Source of the DNA: Streptomyces eurocidicus
GTDB lineage: Bacteria > Actinomycetota > Actinomycetes > Streptomycetales > Streptomycetaceae
Assembly: GCF_002891295.1 (NCBI RefSeq)
Contig: NZ_LGUI01000008.1
Location: forward strand, 310,001-374,000
DNA length: 64,000 bases
Direction: 5' to 3'
In this document: piece by piece, positions 15,929 through 24,811 of the stretch
Numbering within the stretch: position 1 is the first letter of the stretch
Layout of the letters: each line of letters begins with the position of its first letter
The notes under the pieces: model-generated
The model's database searches: none
What the model saw: the letters and a program-made list of their open reading frames with translations, nothing else
Told to the model about the DNA's origin: nothing
Translations under genes and position numbers: made by a program

Positions 15929-17056
15929 ATGGCAACCCGTGCCGTCGCCCGTCGTCAGACCGCCGCCAAGGGCGCTGGGGGGACGAGCAGCGTTCGCGCC
16001 GCGAGCGGGGAGATCGCCGACCGCGACCTGGTCGGTATGTACCTCGACGAGATCGCGCGCACGCCCCTGCTCGACGCCGCGAAGGAGGTCGAGCTGTCCC
16101 AGACCATAGAGGCGGGCGTCTACGCCCAGCAGCTGCTCGACGGCCTCGACGAGGCCGCAGCGGACGCAGGAGGTGCAGCGGACCCGGCGCGCGCGGAGGC
16201 CGCCGGTGCCGCGGAGGATGCCGAGAAGCCCAAGCGGGCCAGGAGTGCCAAGGGCGGCAAGAACGCCAAGGCGGCCGCGGACTCCCCGCACCAGGGGGCG
16301 TCCCGCGCGGAGCTGGAGGCGATAGCCGCCGCCGGCGCGCATGCCAAGGACGTCTTCATCAAGTCCAACCTGCGCCTCGTCGTCGCCGTCGCCCGCCGCT
16401 ACCCGCGCAGCGGTCTGCCTCTGCTCGACCTGATCCAGGAGGGCAACGCCGGCCTGGTCCGCGCGGTCGAGAAGTTCGACTACACCAAGGGTTTCAAGTT
16501 CTCCACGTACGCCACGTGGTGGATCCGTCAGGCGATCACCCGCTCCATCGCGGACCAGTCGCGGACGATCCGGCTGCCCGTCCACCTCGTCGAGGAGCTC
16601 GGCCGTATCCGGCGCGTCCAGCGTGAGTTCAACCGGGAGAACGGCCGTGACCCCGACCACACGGAGATCGCCGCGGAGCTCGGCGCCACGCCCGAGCGTG
16701 TGGGCGACGTCCTGGACTGGGCCCGCGACCCGGTCAGCCTGAACATGTCGGTGGACGACGAGGGCGACACCCAGTTCGGCGATCTGCTGGAGGACACCTC
16801 CGCGGTGTCGCCCGAGCAGTCCGTGATCGCCCTGCTGCGCAGCGAGGAGCTGGAGGACCTCATAAGCCGGCTCGACCAGCGCACGGCCTCGATCATCAAG
16901 GCCCGCTACGGCATCGAGGACGGCCGTGAGCGCACGCTCACGGAGGTGGGCAAGCAGCACGGGCTCACGCGTGAGCGGATCCGGCAGATCGAGAAGCACG
17001 CGCTGCTGGAGCTGAAGAAGATGGCCCACGACACGGGGTTCGACGCGGCGGCGTGA
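15929..17056 (+). CDS. hrdD: Principal-like RNA polymerase sigma factor (HrdD type)
   Basis: 375 residues from ATG 15929 with AAGGGAG upstream. It has sigma-70 region 1.2 (DLVGMYLDEIARTPLLD), regions 2.1-2.4 (NLRLVVAVARRY ... GFKFSTYATWWIRQAI), region 3, and region 4 (ERTLTEVGKQHGLTRERIRQIEKHAL). The short N-terminus excludes HrdB. MATRAVARR and the end DTGFDAAA match HrdD as I remember it, and the fru operon nearby supports that, but HrdA is the main alternative. It has an Ala/Lys-rich insertion of about 40 residues (roughly 75-125) between regions 1.2 and 2. A terminator follows. Confidence 0.8.
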   Translation: MATRAVARRQTAAKGAGGTSSVRAASGEIADRDLVGMYLDEIARTPLLDAAKEVELSQTIEAGVYAQQLLDGLDEAAADAGGAADPARAEAAGAAEDAEKPKRARSAKGGKNAKAAADSPHQGASRAELEAIAAAGAHAKDVFIKSNLRLVVAVARRYPRSGLPLLDLIQEGNAGLVRAVEKFDYTKGFKFSTYATWWIRQAITRSIADQSRTIRLPVHLVEELGRIRRVQREFNRENGRDPDHTEIAAELGATPERVGDVLDWARDPVSLNMSVDDEGDTQFGDLLEDTSAVSPEQSVIALLRSEELEDLISRLDQRTASIIKARYGIEDGRERTLTEVGKQHGLTRERIRQIEKHALLELKKMAHDTGFDAAA

Positions 17057-17096
17057 GTTCTGCGAAGCGGGCCATAAGGGCATAACCTCATAGACC

Positions 17097-17130
17097 GGAC
17101 CCCGGCGCCACCCCCCCCGCGTCGGGGTCC
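17097..17130 (+). terminator. Hairpin terminator after the sigma factor
   Basis: GGACCCCG and CGGGGTCC pair around a C-rich loop 40 bp after the hrdD stop, followed by TTCCC. Confidence 0.75.
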
Positions 17131-17251
17131 TTCCCATGTCCGCACCGCGCGGCGGCCCCTGGCGCGGGCCCGGCCGGGCCGCCGTACGGGGGGCGGCCGG
17201 GTCCCGTACGGGCCCGGGGAATCACCCGCGCACCCCCGGGGACCGGGCCCG

Positions 17252-18223
17252 CTAGTCCTCGGCCGGTTCCGCCGCCCGGCTGACCCGCGCGCCCAGTTCA
17301 CGCAGATGGTCGATCAGCTCGCGCGGCTCGTGCACCCGGAACTCGCAGTCCAGCAGCGCCAGCCGGAACGCCACCCACTCCAGCGAGTCCGCCGTCGGGA
17401 TGTCCAGCCGGCAACGCCGGTCGTCGATCGGCACCGGGGTGCCGATCGCGCGCGGGAGGCGCGCGGCGACGAAGGACGCCGGGGCCTCCAGCGTCGCCAC
17501 CACCCGGTACGTCGGCTGGAGCCGGGCCAGGGAGCGGCTCATGAACTCCGCCGCGTCCGCCGCCGGCAGCTCCCGCTGGACGAACCGCGCCCCCGTCGCG
17601 AACGGCTCGCTGACCCGGTCCACCCGGAAGGTCCGCCAGTCGCCGCGGTCGAGGTCGTACGCGACGAGGTACCAGCGGCGCCCGGTGCTGACGAGGCGGT
17701 GCGGCTCGACCAGCCGCTGTGTCTCCGTCCCGTCCCCCTTGCGGTACGCGAAGCGCAGCCGCTCCTGCCCCGTGGCGGCGGCCGCCATCACCGTCAGCGT
17801 GCGCGGGTCGACGGTGGCGCCGTCGCCCCGGGTGAGCGGGACCGTCGCCGCCTGGAGCGCGGCCACCCGGTGCCGCAGCCGGGACGGCAGCACCTGTTCC
17901 AGCTTGGCGAGGGCGCGCACCGACGCCTCCTCGATGCCTTCGACGGCGTGGCCCGCGCCCGCGCGCAGCCCCACCGCGATGGCCACGGCCTCCTCGTCGT
18001 CCAGGACCAGCGGGGGCATGGCCGCGCCCGCCGCCAGCCGGTAGCCGCCGATCGCGCCCATCGTGGCCTGGACGGGATAGCCCAGGTCCCGCAGGCGCTC
18101 GATGTCGCGCCGGATCGTCCGGGTGGTGACGCCGAGCCGCTCCGCCAGCTCGCTGCCCGGCCATTCACGCGGCGTCTGGAGCAGGGAGAGCAGATTCAGC
18201 AGCCGTGCGGGAGTGTCGGTCAT
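17252..18223 (-). CDS. DeoR/YafY-type HTH regulator with WYL domain
   Basis: 323 residues from ATG 18223 (MTDTPARLLNLLSLLQ). HTH_11 lies at about 1-60 (SELAERLGVTTRTIRRDIERLRDLGYPV). A WYL domain follows at about 140-220 (YLVAYDLDRGDWRTFRVDRV). WYL proteins sense nucleic acid or nucleotide ligands in several characterised cases. It is divergent from the DHA2 transporter at 18319 with 95 bp between them, so it is the likely regulator of that transporter. Confidence 0.87.
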   Translation of the reverse strand: MTDTPARLLNLLSLLQTPREWPGSELAERLGVTTRTIRRDIERLRDLGYPVQATMGAIGGYRLAAGAAMPPLVLDDEEAVAIAVGLRAGAGHAVEGIEEASVRALAKLEQVLPSRLRHRVAALQAATVPLTRGDGATVDPRTLTVMAAAATGQERLRFAYRKGDGTETQRLVEPHRLVSTGRRWYLVAYDLDRGDWRTFRVDRVSEPFATGARFVQRELPAADAAEFMSRSLARLQPTYRVVATLEAPASFVAARLPRAIGTPVPIDDRRCRLDIPTADSLEWVAFRLALLDCEFRVHEPRELIDHLRELGARVSRAAEPAED

Positions 18224-18318
18224 GTCTCTCAGCCTGTCAGCGATATGGGACACGCTCTGTCCTACATGCGGGTTAGCGTCAGGGACGTACCCGAAAGTCC
18301 AGGAAAGGCCACCGCCCG

Positions 18319-19848
18319 ATGACCGCCGCTTCGCCACCCGCCGCACAGCACGACGGACCACTCGCCCCGCCGACCGCCGACCGCCGCCGCTGGCTGGCGC
18401 TGGCGGTCGTGATGACGGCGTCCTTCATGGACCTGGTCGACGTCACCATCGTCAACATCGCGATGCCGAGCATCCAGCGCGACATCGGCGCGTCCTTCAG
18501 CGTCCTGCAGTGGCTCAGCGAGGGGTACGCGCTCGCGTTCGCCATCGGTCTGATCACGGGTGGCCGCCTCGGTGACATCTACGGCCGGAAGAAGATATTC
18601 CTGCTGGGCATCGGGGGCTTCACGCTCGCCTCGATGCTCTGCGGCATCGTCAGCGACCCGCAGCTGCTGGTCGCCGCCCGGGTGCTCCAGGGCCTGATGG
18701 GCGCGCTGATGGTGCCCCAGGTGCTGTCGATCATCCATGTCACCTTCCCCGCCCACGAGCGCGGCAAGGTCTTCGGCATGTTCGGCGCGGTCGTCGGCCT
18801 CGGCGCCGTCTCCGGCCCGCTGCTGGGCGCCCTGCTCACCCAGTGGAACCTCTTCGGCCTGGAGTGGCGCCCGATCTTCCTGATCAACCTCCCGGTCGGC
18901 ATCGCCGGTCTGGTCCTCGGCCGCCGCTTCATCGTCGAGTCCAAGGCGCCCCAGGCGCTCAAGCTGGACCTCGTCGGCATGGTCCTGGCCAGCGTCGGCC
19001 TGCTGATGCTGCTCTACCCGCTCACCCAGGGCCGCGAGCACGACTGGCCGCTGTGGGGCTTCGTCTCGATGGCGGGCTCGCTGCCGGTGTTCCTCGCCTT
19101 CGTCGCGTACGAGCGCCACAAGACCCGCAAGGACGGCTCGCCGCTGGTCGAGCTGTCGCTGTTCAAGGTCAAGAGCTTCGCGGGCGGCGTCGGCGTGCAG
19201 CTGGCCTTCGGCGTCACCACCGGCATCTTCTTCATGGTCTGGACGATGTACATGCAGATCGGCCTCGGCTGGTCGGCGCTGCGCGCGGGTCTGACCGGCA
19301 TACCGTTCTCGATCGCCGTCTCGACGGCCGCCGGCATGTCCGTGCAGAAGCTGGTGCCCCGCTTCGGCCGTAAGGTGCTCCAGGCCGGTGCGCTGATCAT
19401 GGCCGCCGGTGTGCTGGCCTACATCTGGGAGGCCGACCACTACGGCGCCGACATCGGCTCCTGGCAGATGGCGCTGCCGCTGATCGTGATGGGCGCGGGC
19501 ATGGGCCTGATCGTCTCCCCGATCACCGACGCCATCCTCTCCGAGGTGCCGCGTGAGCACGCGGGCTCCGCGTCCGGCCTGATCAACACCACGATGCAGC
19601 TCGGCAACGCGGTCGGTCTGGGCCTGGTCTCCGTGGCCTTCTTCTCGGTGATCGACGACTCCGACCCGAGGCGCGAGGCGCTCGCGGACATCTTCGGGAG
19701 CGCGTTCGTCAACGCGATGTGGTGGGTCGCGGGCGGCCTGGCGGTGGTGTTCGTGCTGATGTTCCTGCTGCCGAAGCGGAAGCCGGCCGACGAGGTCACG
19801 GCCGCGGCCGTGACCCTGGACAAGGAGACGGAGGGGGCGGCGGCGTAG
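18319..19848 (+). CDS. DHA2-family (14-TM) MFS transporter
   Basis: 509 residues. The first helix has VDVTIVNIAMPSIQRDIG; RLGDIYGRKKIF follows helix 2; about 14 hydrophobic segments are visible. Expected to be a proton-coupled exporter of toxic organic compounds. CCAGGAAAGG precedes the ATG. The divergent WYL regulator probably controls it. It is a distant paralogue of the exporter at 10370-11878 but has a different regulator type. A strong terminator follows. Confidence 0.92.
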   Translation: MTAASPPAAQHDGPLAPPTADRRRWLALAVVMTASFMDLVDVTIVNIAMPSIQRDIGASFSVLQWLSEGYALAFAIGLITGGRLGDIYGRKKIFLLGIGGFTLASMLCGIVSDPQLLVAARVLQGLMGALMVPQVLSIIHVTFPAHERGKVFGMFGAVVGLGAVSGPLLGALLTQWNLFGLEWRPIFLINLPVGIAGLVLGRRFIVESKAPQALKLDLVGMVLASVGLLMLLYPLTQGREHDWPLWGFVSMAGSLPVFLAFVAYERHKTRKDGSPLVELSLFKVKSFAGGVGVQLAFGVTTGIFFMVWTMYMQIGLGWSALRAGLTGIPFSIAVSTAAGMSVQKLVPRFGRKVLQAGALIMAAGVLAYIWEADHYGADIGSWQMALPLIVMGAGMGLIVSPITDAILSEVPREHAGSASGLINTTMQLGNAVGLGLVSVAFFSVIDDSDPRREALADIFGSAFVNAMWWVAGGLAVVFVLMFLLPKRKPADEVTAAAVTLDKETEGAAA

Positions 19849-19883
19849 CGGCGCCCCCGCGCTTCCGGACTGCGGTTCCCGGG

Positions 19884-19920
19884 ACGCCGGGCGGGCTGGT
19901 TCCTCCAGCCCGCCCGGCGT
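19884..19920 (+). terminator. Intrinsic terminator
   Basis: A 16-bp perfect stem (ACGCCGGGCGGGCTGG with its inverse) around TTCCT, followed by TCTTTT. This is an unusually canonical terminator for this genome. Confidence 0.92.
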
Positions 19921-20040
19921 TCTTTTGCACAGCGGTGCCCATTTCTGTCTGTTCGATGCCTGAATCTGTTTACTTTCCAGACTTACGGGCGGTAACGTGA
20001 CCGCCAACCACACACCCGGGCATCGAACGGACACAGAACC

Positions 20041-20802
20041 ATGTACGGACCGGAGCGCCAGCAGGAGATCCTGCGGCTCGCCCGTGAGCGCGGCCGGGTG
20101 GAGGTGCCGTCCCTCGCCGAGGAGTTCCAGGTCACCGCGGAGACCGTCCGCCGCGACCTCAAGGCCCTCGACCGGGCCGGCCTCGTACGCCGGGTGCACG
20201 GCGGCGCCATCCCCGCCGGCCGGCTCGACTTCGAGCCGGACCTCGCCGAGCGCGAGACGACGGCGGCGGACGAGAAGGACGCCATCGCACGGGCCGCGCT
20301 CGCGGAGCTGCCGCCCGACGGCAGCGTCGTCATCGACGCCGGGACGACGGCGGCCCGCCTGGCGGCCCTGCTCCCGCTGGACTCCTCCCTCACCGTCGTC
20401 ACCCACGCCCTGCCCGTCGCCGCCCGCCTCGCGGACCACCCCGGCATCGCGCTGCACCTCGTCGGCGGCCGGGTGCGGCACCGTACGCGCGCGGCCGTCG
20501 ACGCCTGGGCCCTGCGCGCGTACGCCGAGATCCACGCCGACGTCGCCTTCGTCGCGACCAACGGCTTCTCGCCCGAGGGCGGGCTGACCACCCCCGACCC
20601 GGCCGAGGCCGCGGTCAAGCGGGCGGTCGTCGCGGCGGCCCGGCGGGTCGTCCTCCTCGCCGACTCCGGCAAGTACGGGCAGCGGCACTTCGCCCGCTTC
20701 GCCGGCCTCGACGAGATCGACCTGGTGATCACCGACACCGGTCTCGCCCCCGAGGACGCCCGCGCCGTCGAGGCCGCGGGCCCGGCGGTGGTCCGCGCGT
20801 GA
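20041..20802 (+). CDS. fruR: DeoR/GlpR-family regulator of the fructose operon
   Basis: 253 residues. N-terminal DeoR HTH (RVEVPSLAEEFQVTAETVRRDLKALDRAGLVRRVHGGA) and a C-terminal sugar-phosphate sensor domain (DAGTTAARLA at about residue 98; DSGKYGQRHFA at about 214). It precedes fruK with a 4-nt GTGA overlap, so it is co-transcribed with it. It probably senses fructose-1-phosphate and represses the operon (family knowledge). Confidence 0.88.
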   Translation: MYGPERQQEILRLARERGRVEVPSLAEEFQVTAETVRRDLKALDRAGLVRRVHGGAIPAGRLDFEPDLAERETTAADEKDAIARAALAELPPDGSVVIDAGTTAARLAALLPLDSSLTVVTHALPVAARLADHPGIALHLVGGRVRHRTRAAVDAWALRAYAEIHADVAFVATNGFSPEGGLTTPDPAEAAVKRAVVAAARRVVLLADSGKYGQRHFARFAGLDEIDLVITDTGLAPEDARAVEAAGPAVVRA

Positions 20803-21743
20803 TCCTCACCGTCACCCCCAACCCCAGCCTGGACCGTACGTACGAGGTGCCGCGGCTGGAGCGCGGCGCCGTGCTGCGCGCCGGCACGGACCGGGTCGAC
20901 CCCGGCGGCAAGGGCGTCAACGTCTCCCGCGCGGTGGCCGCCGCCGGCCGCCGCACCGTCGCCGTGCTGCCGCTGGGCGGCCCGGAGGGCGCGCTGCTGG
21001 CGCGGCTGCTCGGCGAGCGCGGCATCGAGGTCGCGGGCGTGCCCGTGGCGGGCTCCACCCGGGTCAACATCGCCGTCGCCGAGCCGGACGGCACCCTCAC
21101 CAAGGTGAACGCGGCGGGCCCTGAACTGACCGCCGTGGAAGCGGAGTCGCTGCTGGTCACCGTCCGGGAAAGGTCGGCCGGCGCGGACTGGATCGCCTGC
21201 TGCGGCAGCCTGCCGCGCGGCCTCGCGCCCGAGTGGTACGGCCACCTGGTGGCCCGCGCCCACGCCGCCGGCGCGCGGATCGCCCTGGACACCTCGGGCC
21301 CGTCCCTGACGGCCGCGCTCCGCGAGCGCCCCGACGTGGTCAAGCCCAACGCGGAGGAGCTCGCCCAGGCGGTCGGCCGCCCGCTGGCCACGGTCGGCGA
21401 CGCCGCCGGGGCCGCGCGGGAGCTGCGCGCGATGGGCGCGCGCTCCGTCCTGGCCAGCCTCGGCGCGGACGGCCAGCTCCTGGTCGACGACTCCGGTACG
21501 TACTTCGGCACCGCCCGGGTGCCCGCCGTCCGCAGCAACGTCGGTGCGGGCGACGCCTCCCTGGCCGGCTTCCTCGCCGCCGGCGGCACCGGCCCCGGGG
21601 CCCTGGCCGCCGCCCTCGCCCACGGCGCGGCGGCGGTCCAGCTCCCGGGCAGCGCGATGCCGGCGCCCGCGGACCTCGACCCGGCGGCGGTCACGGTCAC
21701 GTCCGACGTGCCGTGGGACCGCGCGCTGACGGAGCCGGCCCGT
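20799..21743 (+). CDS. fruK: 1-phosphofructokinase, frame open into fruA
   Basis: Kinase converting fructose 1-phosphate to fructose 1,6-bisphosphate. PfkB-family features: VTPNPSLDRTYEV at the start, DPGGKGVNVSRA at about residue 38, and the catalytic NVGAGDASLAGF near residue 247. GTG start at 20799 overlaps fruR. Homology ends near residue 314 (RALTEPA, about 21743) but no stop follows. The frame stays open through about 90 Pro/Arg/Gly-rich codons straight into fruA, so the end given is by similarity, not by a stop codon. The linker has weaker third-position GC bias and looks non-coding. Confidence 0.85.
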
Positions 21744-22010
21744 GAGCCCGCGCTGCGCCGCGGGCGCGGTGAAGTCCCGCTGCGCGGCCGCGCGCCGCCG
21801 GCCGGCCCCGCGGCGCCGGGGCCGGTGGGTACGCCGGCTGGTCGTGACGGTCGTGACGGCACTGGCCGCCCTGACACGGGCCCGCGCCGTACGACCGGGC
21901 CCGGTAGGCCCGTACTGCCCGGACCCGGCGGCCCGCCGCGACTGACGGCCCGTCCCCCCACTGAACCCCCCACCGCCCGCAGGGCGCGATCGCGAGCAAG
22001 GGAGCCCGCG

Positions 22011-24041
22011 TTGAGTGAGCTGATCACGGCGGCACTGGTCGACCTCGACCTGACCGCCGACACCAAGGAAGCGGCGTCGAGAGCGCTGGCCGAACGGATG
22101 CGGGAGCTCGGGCGCGTCACCGACCTCGACGGATTCCTCGCCGACGTCGCCGCGCGCGAGGCGCAGATGCCGACCGGGCTCGACGGCGGCATCGGCATCC
22201 CCCACTGCCGCAGCGCCCATGTCACCGAGCCCACGCTCGCGTTCGGCCGCTCGGCCGCCCGCGTGGACTTCGGCGCCCCGGACGGCCCGGCGGACCTGAT
22301 CTTCCTCATCGCGGCCCCGGCCGGTGCGGACAGCGACCACCTGACGATCCTGTCGAGCCTGGCGCGCCGTCTGATGACGCCGGAGTTCACAGGGGCGCTG
22401 CGCTCGGCGGAGGACGCGGGGGAGGTGGCGGCGCTGATCAGGGGGGAGGAACCGGAGGGGGCGGCGCGGGCGAGGCCGGAGCCGGTAACGCGGATACCCG
22501 ACGGGCCGGAGGCAACACTGGCACCGGAGACAACACCGGCTCCGGAGGCAACACCCGCACCGGAAGCCGCTCCCACCCCACCCGAGGCCGTTTCTCCCCC
22601 CGTTTCCCCCCTCTTCCGCATCGTCGCGGTCACCTCCTGCCCCACGGGCATCGCCCACACCTATATGGCGGCGCAGGCCCTCGAACAGGCGGCGCGGGAG
22701 GCGGGCGTCGAACTGGCCGTGGAGACGCAGGGCTCGGCCGGTTTCGTCGCGCTCGACGCGGAGGTGATCGCGCGGGCGGACGGCGTGATCCTCGCGCACG
22801 ACGTCGAGGTGCGGGACAGGGCCCGTTTCGCGGGCAAGCCGGTCGTCGACGTCGGGGTGAAGGCCGGGGTGAACCGGGCGGCAGAGCTGATCGCGGAGGT
22901 ACGGGAGAAGGCCGCGCACGGCCCGGCGCCCGAGCCGGCCGGGGTGCCGTCGCCCGTGCCCATGGACGCGGGCGCCGGGGCGGGCGACGGCTTCGCCACC
23001 CGCCTGCGCACGTGGCTGATGACCGGGGTCAGCTACATGGTCCCGTTCGTGGCCGCGGGCGGCCTCCTCATCGCGCTCGCGTTCGCGATCGGCGGGTACG
23101 AGGTGAACAAGGCGCCGTCCGTGGCGAGTCACTTCGTGTGGACCGAGTCCGCGAGCTGGGCCGCGCTGCTGTTCCAGACCGGCGGCGCCGCGTTCGGCTT
23201 CCTGGTGCCCGTACTGGCCGGCTACATCGCGTACGGGATGGCCGACCGGCCGGGTCTGGTCCCCGGCTTCGTCGGCGGCGCGATCGCGCTGACCGTCAAC
23301 GCGGGCTTTCTCGGCGGCCTGATCGCCGGTCTGCTCGCGGGCGCGGCCGTGCTGGCCGTGCAGCGGGTGGACGTGCCACAGGTGCTGCGCGGGATCATGC
23401 CGGTGGTGGTGATCCCGCTGCTGTCGTCGGCGGTGGTCGGCTTCCTGATGTTCCTGGTGGTCGGCAAGCCGGTCGCCTCGCTCCAGAAGGCGCTGACCGA
23501 CTGGCTGGCGGGCCTGTCCGGCGCCAACGCGGTCATTCTGGGCGTGATCCTGGGCCTGATGATGTGCTTCGACCTGGGCGGCCCGCTCAACAAGTGCGCG
23601 TACGCGTTCGCCGTGGGCGGCCTCGCGCACCCCAATGACGGCAGCCTCAAGGTGATGGCCGCGGTGATGGCTGCGGGCATGGTCCCGCCGCTGGCCCTGG
23701 CGCTGGCCACGACGGTGCGCGGCCGGTTGTTCACGGCGGCGGAGCGGGAGAACGGCAAGGCGGCCTGGGTACTGGGCGCGTCCTTCATCACCGAGGGCGC
23801 GATCCCGTTCGCGGCGGCCGACCCGCTGCGCGTGATCCCGTCCGCGATGGCGGGCGGCGCGGTGACCGGCGCCCTGTCGATGGCCTTCGGCTGCACCCTC
23901 CGCGCCCCGCACGGCGGCGTGTTCGTCGTCCCCCTGATCGGCGCGCCGTTCCTGTACCTGGTCGCGATCGCGGCGGGCGTGGCGGTGGCGGCCGGTTCGG
24001 TCGTGGCCCTGAAGAGCGTGCGGCGTCCGGCGATGGCCTGA
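22011..24041 (+). CDS. fruA: Fructose-specific PTS enzyme IIABC
   Basis: Takes up fructose and phosphorylates it to fructose 1-phosphate, feeding FruK. The IIA domain has the phosphorylated histidine in GIGIPHCRSAHV (about residue 65). A Pro/Glu/Thr linker follows. The IIB domain has the cysteine in VTSCPTGIAHTYMAA (about 208). The IIC membrane domain covers about 330-670 with GGPLNKCAYAFAVGG and APHGG. TTG 22011 is preferred as start because GCAAGGGA precedes it and MSELITAALVDLDLTADTKEAA is the expected N-terminus. It lies in the same frame as fruK with no stop between. Confidence 0.9.
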   Translation: MSELITAALVDLDLTADTKEAASRALAERMRELGRVTDLDGFLADVAAREAQMPTGLDGGIGIPHCRSAHVTEPTLAFGRSAARVDFGAPDGPADLIFLIAAPAGADSDHLTILSSLARRLMTPEFTGALRSAEDAGEVAALIRGEEPEGAARARPEPVTRIPDGPEATLAPETTPAPEATPAPEAAPTPPEAVSPPVSPLFRIVAVTSCPTGIAHTYMAAQALEQAAREAGVELAVETQGSAGFVALDAEVIARADGVILAHDVEVRDRARFAGKPVVDVGVKAGVNRAAELIAEVREKAAHGPAPEPAGVPSPVPMDAGAGAGDGFATRLRTWLMTGVSYMVPFVAAGGLLIALAFAIGGYEVNKAPSVASHFVWTESASWAALLFQTGGAAFGFLVPVLAGYIAYGMADRPGLVPGFVGGAIALTVNAGFLGGLIAGLLAGAAVLAVQRVDVPQVLRGIMPVVVIPLLSSAVVGFLMFLVVGKPVASLQKALTDWLAGLSGANAVILGVILGLMMCFDLGGPLNKCAYAFAVGGLAHPNDGSLKVMAAVMAAGMVPPLALALATTVRGRLFTAAERENGKAAWVLGASFITEGAIPFAAADPLRVIPSAMAGGAVTGALSMAFGCTLRAPHGGVFVVPLIGAPFLYLVAIAAGVAVAAGSVVALKSVRRPAMA

Positions 24042-24245
24042 TTTCGACCGGGACATAGGGGGCTGTGACACGCTTCCCCGGTGGGGTGAACGTATGTCCT
24101 GTCCCCGTGCCTTTGTTCCGTCGTGCGCCCCGGGGGGGGGCGCCGTGCGGCGTCCCCCCTGTGCCACCGTCCGCTGCGGCCGGCCTCGGTGCGCGGCTCG
24201 CGCAGCCGCGCACCGAGGGCTACCGGCCTGCCTGGAAATCGGTGC

Positions 24246-24785
24246 TCACACAGTCGAAGGCACCTGTGCCTGGAACTCGGCTGTGGCGATTGCGTAGTGC
24301 CAGGCCATGTCTCTGACCTGGCAGGCGTGGACGACCGTCTCGGCGTCCTCGAGAAGGTACACGCCGAGCGTCTCGTCCTGGTCGTCGATGACGAACTTCA
24401 TGACGATGCGGGAGTCGAACAACCAGAAGTCGTAGTCCGGCAGCCCGAGGCGGAGCGCCTCGGCGCGGTACATGTTCCGGATGTCCTCGCCCGCCTCGAC
24501 GTTTCCCGGACCGGAGGTCAGCAGAAAGCGCTGCCCCTCGGTCGGTGGGTCGTCCACGAGCCGGACCCGTTCGAATCGTTTGCCCTGCTCGGTCTGCCGC
24601 CTGACACTGGCATGCCAGGGCTGGTCCGGCTCGTAGCCCAGTGCCTCCCCGCGCTGGAACCTTTTCCATTTGGGGCCCACGCGATCGGAGGCGTACCCGC
24701 GCCGGGTCTCCAGCCGCCACGCGGTATGGGCGAAGTCCTCGAAAAGATGGGCGACCTCCCCGAAGGGGATCAGATCTTCCGCCAC
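24246..24785 (-). CDS. DUF6879-type small protein, copy 1
   Basis: 179 residues from GTG 24785 with GAGGAG upstream. Blocks shared with copy 2 (27784-28320): HTAWRLETRR, GKRFERVR, P..GQ..LL, AGEDIRN, DFWLFDSR and an end with RDMAWHYAI. I place it in DUF6879, a family found beside XRE regulators in Streptomyces; molecular function unknown. It is the last gene of a minus-strand cassette after the PIMT-like methyltransferase (26-bp gap). Confidence 0.75.
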   Translation of the reverse strand: MAEDLIPFGEVAHLFEDFAHTAWRLETRRGYASDRVGPKWKRFQRGEALGYEPDQPWHASVRRQTEQGKRFERVRLVDDPPTEGQRFLLTSGPGNVEAGEDIRNMYRAEALRLGLPDYDFWLFDSRIVMKFVIDDQDETLGVYLLEDAETVVHACQVRDMAWHYAIATAEFQAQVPSTV

Positions 24786-24811
24786 GTCACTCCTCTGCTG
24801 CCTGCCGAATG

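Noticed and set aside
19983..24167. 1394-codon open frame opposite the fru operon
   Set aside because: Shadow of fruR-fruK-fruA in high-GC DNA. Its translation is Arg/Gly/Pro/His-rich without domains, while the other strand encodes recognised enzymes.
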